Of a DNA stretch of 64,000 bases, positions 59,844 through 64,000 are shown piece after piece (position 1 is the stretch's first letter; each line of letters opens with the position of its first letter). The translations under genes were made by a program, and so were the position numbers. The DNA is taken from positions 1 through 64,000 of the forward strand of contig DATCHW010000230.1 in NCBI GenBank assembly GCA_036508135.1. The letters are read 5' to 3'. This stretch comes from DATCHW01 sp036508135 (GTDB lineage: Bacteria > Bacteroidota > Ignavibacteria > Tepidaquicellales > Tepidaquicellaceae). A model generated the notes under the pieces. It searched no databases and had not been told where the DNA came from. It was given only the letters and a program-made list of their open reading frames with translations.

Positions 59844-60613
59844 ATTTTATGGGTTACTTCTCCTTCGGAGATTGTTAAAAATTTATTGTCTTTTTTGTCA
59901 TAGTATCTTGCAAGTGTAAATTTACCTTCTTCAAAAACTCCGTATGAGAAATTTCTTATCCAGTCGCCTAAATTTATATAAGTTCCATTCCGGAAATCCT
60001 TTCTCAACGGAAAATGCCGGTGTCCGAATATCACAAAATCAAATCCCTCATTTGTTTTCTGCTCTGCAAATTCCGTCATGCCGTCTTTTTTAGAGTAATC
60101 TTTCTGGGAAGTATAATCACGCGAAGTTGAAGATGACTTCTTAGCCAGCCAGATACCTATATCAGGATGTACCCAGGAATACAGAAACTGAGATAATCTG
60201 TTTCGCAATATTTTTTTTAAAATCTTATAGCCCGTATCGTTAAATGCTAATCCGTCACCGTGTGAGATGAAAAACTTTTTGCCGTTTATTTCTCTTTCAA
60301 TAGGTGCATTTATTATTTCTATTCCGAATTCTTCTTTGAAATATTTTCCCTGCCAGAAATCGTGATTGCCCGAAAAATAATTTATCTTGATTCCGGATTC
60401 AACAATTTCCGAAATCTTTGTTAATAGTCTGTAGTGACCTTTCGGAACAACCTGCCTGTATTCTATCCAGAAATCAAAAAGATCTCCGACAATAAAAAGT
60501 TCTTTTGCATCCCTTCTGATTTCTTCAAGAAACCTTATCAGTATTTTCTCTTTTTCCCTGTTTACCTCTCTGGAGCCGAACCCAAGGTGAACATCTGATA
60601 TAAAATAATACAT
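59840..60613 (-). CDS. lpxH: UDP-2,3-diacylglucosamine diphosphatase-like metallophosphoesterase
   Basis: A 257-residue calcineurin-type phosphoesterase. The five metal motifs are in place: SDVHLG, GDLFDFW, GNHDFW, SHGDGLA and FGHRHFP. The length and the WIEYRQVVPKGH region after GDLFDF match LpxH and close relatives, which release lipid X in lipid A synthesis. It overlaps pbp1A by 4 nt. It would act at the inner face of the membrane. LpxH2/other homologues cannot be excluded. Confidence 0.82.
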   Translation of the reverse strand: MYYFISDVHLGFGSREVNREKEKILIRFLEEIRRDAKELFIVGDLFDFWIEYRQVVPKGHYRLLTKISEIVESGIKINYFSGNHDFWQGKYFKEEFGIEIINAPIEREINGKKFFISHGDGLAFNDTGYKILKKILRNRLSQFLYSWVHPDIGIWLAKKSSSTSRDYTSQKDYSKKDGMTEFAEQKTNEGFDFVIFGHRHFPLRKDFRNGTYINLGDWIRNFSYGVFEEGKFTLARYYDKKDNKFLTISEGEVTHKI

Positions 60614-60656
60614 ACTATCTATACGAGTATTGCAACATCACCTGCAATAAAACGAT

Positions 60657-61097
60657 CTATTTTACTTTGATTTTAACAGTCTTTGTGGAATTTCCTATTT
60701 TGCAAACGCCGTTTTCCGAACTGCAATAACCGAATTTTATCTTTACCTGAGTGATGATTGTTGTCCCTGAAATTGCATCTCCGTTAACTTTGAAATCATA
60801 TTTTATCAACGGTGTAGTGAAATAATCTCCACCCGGTGCGCCGGAATAATCCTGTAATCCCGTTCCTTCCACGCCATTACCTGTCATAGTCACAGCTATC
60901 TGAGGTTCTTTAGGAATTTTCACACCTTCTCCGGGTTTGAACTTTATAGTTAAAACACCGCTTTCACCGGGATTAAATGACTTTTTAGATACTGTAATAG
61001 TAATCTTTGGTACTGTTTGTGCATAAGAACTTGCTAAACCAGTAAAAGTTATTGCCAATACTGCAATAATCATAAATAATGCTAATTTTTTCAACAT
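60657..61097 (-). CDS. DsbD N-terminal domain-like exported protein
   Basis: A 146-residue protein with a signal peptide (about 1-26, ending in SYA-Q) and a single immunoglobulin-like domain. PKITITVSKKSFNPGESGVLTIKF and FGYCSSENGVCKIGNSTKTVKIKV match the N-terminal (alpha) domain of DsbD, where the two Cys pass electrons to periplasmic partners. The membrane and thioredoxin parts of DsbD are absent, so it may receive electrons from a separate CcdA-like protein. Stand-alone gene. Confidence 0.78.
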   Translation of the reverse strand: MLKKLALFMIIAVLAITFTGLASSYAQTVPKITITVSKKSFNPGESGVLTIKFKPGEGVKIPKEPQIAVTMTGNGVEGTGLQDYSGAPGGDYFTTPLIKYDFKVNGDAISGTTIITQVKIKFGYCSSENGVCKIGNSTKTVKIKVK

Positions 61098-61180
61098 TTA
61101 AATCTATCTCCTTTTTTATTATATCATTTCAATATAAATTAATTAAATATTTATTGAAATGATAATTTAATATATATAAA

Positions 61181-61208
61181 ATGCCACATTGTTTATACAA
61201 CGTGGCAT
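61181..61208 (-). terminator. Terminator after folE2
   Basis: ATGCCAC (61181-61187) and GTGGCAT (61202-61208) enclose a second short TTGT/ACAA pair. On the minus strand the stem is followed by TTTTATATA, placed 35 nt after the folE2 stop. Confidence 0.75.
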
Positions 61209-61242
61209 AAATATTTGTTCCTTAAGTGATTTATTGCTTTTA

Positions 61243-62127
61243 TTAATATCTCTTGATAATAAAATCCTTGGCATGTCCGTTACTGAAGGATTCGTGCGAT
61301 TCTATCATTGCATAGGCATTGTGATTGTGAATACTCTCAAAGTTTTCTGCCTCTACAGTATACCATAATATATTTCCTTTTTCTCTCAACTTTATCACGA
61401 TATTCCTTACTAAATCTTCGACGAAAACAGGATTCTCGTATGCCCTTTCTGTGACAAATTTTTCGTCTTCCCTTTTTAAGAGTGAGTATAAATCACAGCT
61501 TGCACTTTCTTCTATTATTCCGATTATGTCTTCGATCCAAACCACATCCATAAACCTGAGCGATACAGTTACCTCACCCCTCTGATTATGGGCTCCGTGT
61601 TTTGAAATGTTCTTTGAACAGGGGCATAAGGTTGTTACGGGTACCATTACAGTCATTATAAAATCTTTCTTATCCTCATTGATGACTGCGTGGAATTTTA
61701 CTTTGTAATCCATCAGTGATGGTTTTCCTGTTACCGGTGCTTTCTTTTCCCTGAAATATGGGAATTCCATTTCAAGATGTGCAGATTTAGAGTGCAGTTT
61801 ATGCTGCATCTGCTTTAAAATTTTATACATAGAATCAACGTGCATTTCCCTGCGCTCATTTTGAAGAATTTCAACAAATCTGCTCATATGCGTTCCTTTA
61901 AACTCCATTGGAAGGTCAACAGTCATTGAAATTGTTGCAATTGTATGCTGTATCTCGTTTTCCTTATCTTTTACGGCAATAGGGTATTTTAAATCCTTTA
62001 CTCCGACTTTATCAACGGGTATTTCTCTCCTATCCCTTGTATTTTGTGTGTCCGGTAACTTCACGGTGGAAATCTCTTTTAATGATTTATCTTTTAATAC
62101 AGACTCTAATAAATTAGTTTGTTCCAT
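61243..62127 (-). CDS. folE2: GTP cyclohydrolase I, type IB
   Basis: A 294-residue FolE2, the first step of folate/pterin synthesis (GTP to dihydroneopterin triphosphate). PVTTLCPCSKNISKHGAHNQRGEVTVSLRF has the metal-binding Cys, and ENPVFVEDLVRNIVIKL follows. ATG 62127 is the start because GAAAGG lies upstream at the right distance; a frame extension to 62193 would overlap the Nudix gene by 47 nt and add residues that do not belong. folB and folK are at 17.6 kb. Cytoplasmic. Confidence 0.92.
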   Translation of the reverse strand: MEQTNLLESVLKDKSLKEISTVKLPDTQNTRDRREIPVDKVGVKDLKYPIAVKDKENEIQHTIATISMTVDLPMEFKGTHMSRFVEILQNERREMHVDSMYKILKQMQHKLHSKSAHLEMEFPYFREKKAPVTGKPSLMDYKVKFHAVINEDKKDFIMTVMVPVTTLCPCSKNISKHGAHNQRGEVTVSLRFMDVVWIEDIIGIIEESASCDLYSLLKREDEKFVTERAYENPVFVEDLVRNIVIKLREKGNILWYTVEAENFESIHNHNAYAMIESHESFSNGHAKDFIIKRY

Positions 62128-62146
62128 ATCTAAACCTTTCTTCTTT

Positions 62147-62623
62147 TTAATTTTGTTCAATAATGCAATTGTAAGGATTCTTAGTGCAATCAATTTTGAT
62201 ACTGAAGAAATCCCTTTTTGCCTTTAAAACAAAATCCCATAAATAAAGTTTATCAGTCTCAGGAATTTTTGAGTTTTCAATCTCTTCCGGCGAAACGAAA
62301 ACGAACCTGCCTTCGATAGAATCAACCGGCTTTTCTGTAAGCCTTTTTCTGTAGTCAAATAAAAAAATCATAATATTACCGATTCCCGGATAATCCCTTT
62401 CGGTAACTATCCCCATTAATTTCCAGTCATCAGGAACGGATTCAATTCCGCATTCTTCATGTGCTTCCCTTACTGCACACTCGTTTGGAGATTCTGCAAT
62501 GTCTGTGCGGAGCTTTCCTCCGGCAGGAGAGAAGAATCCCTTGTTGGGTTCATTCTCCCGCTTCATTAAAAGGTAGTCTCCCTTTTTATTTCGAATATAT
62601 AATAGTGTGGCGAGCTTCATCAA
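62147..62623 (-). CDS. Nudix hydrolase
   Basis: A 158-residue Nudix enzyme. The box reads GGKLRTDIAESPNECAVREAHEECGI, the REAHEECGI half being standard and the first half two residues longer than the usual G-x5-E spacing. It would hydrolyse nucleoside diphosphate derivatives; the substrate is unknown. Its position 19 nt before folE2 recalls Nudix enzymes that remove pyrophosphate from dihydroneopterin triphosphate, the step FolE2 needs next, so that role is an attractive inference. Cytoplasmic. Confidence 0.85.
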   Translation of the reverse strand: MMKLATLLYIRNKKGDYLLMKRENEPNKGFFSPAGGKLRTDIAESPNECAVREAHEECGIESVPDDWKLMGIVTERDYPGIGNIMIFLFDYRKRLTEKPVDSIEGRFVFVSPEEIENSKIPETDKLYLWDFVLKAKRDFFSIKIDCTKNPYNCIIEQN

Positions 62624-62651
62624 TAGAAGTCATTTTGAAATGAAAATCAGA

Positions 62652-62828
62652 TTACTTTGCTTCTCTGTGCAATATGTGCTTTCTTGTAAAGCGGCAATAT
62701 TTCTTCATTTCAAGCCTTTCCTTGGAGTTATTTCTGTTTTTTTGTGTTACGTAAACAGATTTTCCTTTATTAGGACCTTCCACACTTACAAGCTTAATAT
62801 TAACTCTTGGACCTTCTTTTCTTGCCAT
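62652..62828 (-). CDS. rpmG: 50S ribosomal protein L33
   Basis: A 58-residue protein read on the minus strand from ATG at 62826-62828 to TAA at 62652-62654. NIKLVSVEGPNKGKSVYVTQKN, then RNNSKERLEMKKYCRFTRKH and a HREAK end are L33. Only one Cys is present where zinc-binding L33 has two CxxC pairs, so it is of the zinc-independent kind. It lies 28 nt upstream of the Nudix gene on the same strand. The gene is short and easy to miss. Confidence 0.93.
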   Translation of the reverse strand: MARKEGPRVNIKLVSVEGPNKGKSVYVTQKNRNNSKERLEMKKYCRFTRKHILHREAK

Positions 62829-63069
62829 TTCCGTAAAAATTTTATTTAGGTAAACAATTAATATAACAAATTCTGTGGAAAAATATTACTCCTTTTATAT
62901 TCCCATATGTACTTATCAATTTTATGAAAACAGAGAGCATTTTGCATAATATTAAGGATTTTTACCATTTCAGAAATGTCACTGCAATAAAATCCGTTTA
63001 ATTTATAAATTTCGTTTCATTAATATTTATATTAATTTCACACTTAAGGAAATTTGATATCTCATTTTA

Positions 63070-63810
63070 ATGGAAAATAAATTATATAAATCTGTTTTAG
63101 ATAAAGGCTTCATAGAAGTAATCGATAAACTCGGAACTGACCTTACCGTGGTTAATTCCGCACGTGTATCTTTCGGAAAAAGAAAAACAAAATTCTCCGA
63201 AGGTGACAGGATTCTTGTACGCTTCCTTGCAGAGAATAAACATTTTTCACCTTTCCGGCATTTAATTGTCCAGTTTCATATAAAATCTCCGGAATTCGTA
63301 ATGAGGCAGTGGTATAAACACGTTGTCGGGATCGAGACATCTTCCTCCTATCCTACAAAAGATCACGCCTGGAATGAAATCAGCGGAAGATATGTGCCCG
63401 TGAATGATTTTTATAATCCGCCTTTCTGGAGAGCACAATCCGCGGATAATAAACAGGCATCCGAAGGGACAATCGAAAATCAGGATAAGGCAAATGAAAT
63501 ATTTTCTGATGCTATGAGCACCTTGCTTGACTCTTATGGAAAACTTCTCGAATTGGGTGTCGCAAAGGAACAGGCAAGAATTTTACTGCCTCTTAATCAA
63601 TATACGGAAATTTATTGGACAGCATCTTTTCAGGCAATAATGAATTTCATCGACCTGAGGGATGAAACTCACGCGCAGTGGGAAATAAGAGAATATGCAA
63701 TCGCTATGAAAGATTTGATGCTCGAGTTATTCCCGGAAACTACCAGGATTTGGTTCGATGTTATGAAAACAATGAAAGAGTTGACGAATCAGGGTAAAAC
63801 AATTAAGTAA
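63070..63810 (+). CDS. thyX: Flavin-dependent thymidylate synthase
   Basis: A 246-residue ThyX, which methylates dUMP to dTMP using methylene-tetrahydrofolate and FADH2. The fold landmarks are HFSPFRHLIVQFHIKSPEFVMRQWYKH (R79-Q-W) and DHAWNEISGRYV (S105-G-R-Y), and later ARILLPLNQYTEIYWTASFQAIMNFIDLR. The usual contiguous RHRxxSxNExSxRY is interrupted: about ten residues (VVGIETSSSYPT) sit between the R/H part and the NExSGRY part. With dCMP deaminase, FolB/FolK and FolE2 it belongs to dTMP supply. No ThyA is seen. Confidence 0.92.
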   Translation: MENKLYKSVLDKGFIEVIDKLGTDLTVVNSARVSFGKRKTKFSEGDRILVRFLAENKHFSPFRHLIVQFHIKSPEFVMRQWYKHVVGIETSSSYPTKDHAWNEISGRYVPVNDFYNPPFWRAQSADNKQASEGTIENQDKANEIFSDAMSTLLDSYGKLLELGVAKEQARILLPLNQYTEIYWTASFQAIMNFIDLRDETHAQWEIREYAIAMKDLMLELFPETTRIWFDVMKTMKELTNQGKTIK

Positions 63811-63849
63811 CTGAAATCACGTAAAACGCCTAAAATAGCCTGTTTTGTC

Positions 63850-63938
63850 ATTCTGAACTTGTTTCAGAATCTCGTTTTCATTTAATTTTCTTTTTTAGCA
63901 GAGTCTCTCTGGCGAATTTATTCGGCAGATGACTCTGC
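63850..63938. repeat. Two hairpin repeats after thyX
   Basis: ATTCTGAA-CTTGT-TTCAGAAT (63850-63870, 8-bp perfect) resembles a widespread GTCATTCTGAA-type repeat. GCAGAGTC (63898-63905) pairs with GACTCTGC (63931-63938). Either may end the thyX message; neither has a good T tract. Confidence 0.6.
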
Positions 63939-64000
63939 GTTATCATAAGATTAAATTAAATCTTTTACTTTTAAGTAATGTGTTACTTCGAAATCTCCCT

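Noticed and set aside
1..64000. tRNA or rRNA genes
   Set aside because: I scanned the intergenic gaps for cloverleaf arms and the GTTCGA T-loop on both strands and saw none; a dedicated covariance search would settle it.

Overview
The window is AT-rich bacterial chromosome, gene-dense on both strands, with no rRNA, tRNA, integrase, transposase or phage gene that I could see. The host is most likely a member of the FCB superphylum near Ignavibacteria/Chlorobiota. The main evidence is four C-terminal type IX secretion sorting domains with the YPNPFNP signature (one is only a fragment). Lipid-A and BamD envelope genes show it is Gram-negative. BshA (bacillithiol), DUF5683, DUF4834-like and DUF2721 proteins, weak Shine-Dalgarno signals and several TTG starts fit the same group. 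This placement is inference from protein style, not a phylogeny.

Layout. 1-2.2 kb: three tandem copies of a small outer-membrane beta-barrel gene (the first cut by the window edge), each with its own promoter block and, for two copies, the same terminator; a LuxR-type response regulator and a B12-binding radical SAM protein follow. 4.7-7.7 kb: small membrane and DinB proteins among hairpin repeats, then a YihY family protein. 7.9-10.6 kb: secreted T9SS cargo, including two gene fragments joined head to head. 10.8-15.7 kb (minus strand): ABC ATPase, acyl-CoA thioesterase, BamD, an exported protein, glutamate dehydrogenase and a TPR protein. 15.8-23.4 kb (plus): lipoprotein, SucD with a lysine-rich tail, FolB, FolK, deoxynucleoside kinase, glycosyltransferase, Ppx/GppA and BshA. 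23.6-26.8 kb (minus): YdcF-like protein, GDP-fucose synthase and aldehyde dehydrogenase. 27-29.3 kb: an unrecognised protein and fumarylacetoacetase, both frameshifted. 29.3-36 kb: SecG, DUF5683, a 52-bp tandem repeat, AsnS, NYN and HD proteins, and an ABC exporter with a lipoprotein; FBPase and RadA run the other way. 39-42.6 kb: a nucleotide kinase with dCMP deaminase, DUF2721, TPR and Sua5.

42.6-52.4 kb is the most interesting stretch: a tightly packed plus-strand run encoding a cytoplasmic beta-propeller-like protein, a membrane-anchored von Willebrand A protein, a 1188-residue outer-membrane-type protein, and two paralogous single-pass membrane proteins, one split by a frameshift at a run of ten A. 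None matches a system I recognise, and I propose it as a candidate envelope-spanning complex. 52.6-56.3 kb holds two large exported proteins, followed by about 700 bp of tandemly duplicated hairpin repeats. 57-62.8 kb (minus) is housekeeping: Ndk, PBP1A, LpxH-like, a DsbD-N-like protein, FolE2, a Nudix hydrolase and L33 (58 aa). ThyX closes the window on the plus strand.

Pathways visible together: folate (FolE2, FolB, FolK) with ThyX, dCMP deaminase, Ndk and two nucleotide/nucleoside kinases form a folate/dTMP theme. BamD, PBP1A, LpxH, Fcl and glycosyltransferases serve the envelope. Non-coding space carries several small repeat families (TTGTTGGTG hairpins, CGTAACAATGCT hairpins, heptanucleotide tandems). 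Three genes have single-base frameshifts at mononucleotide runs, which may be assembly errors or real slippage sites.
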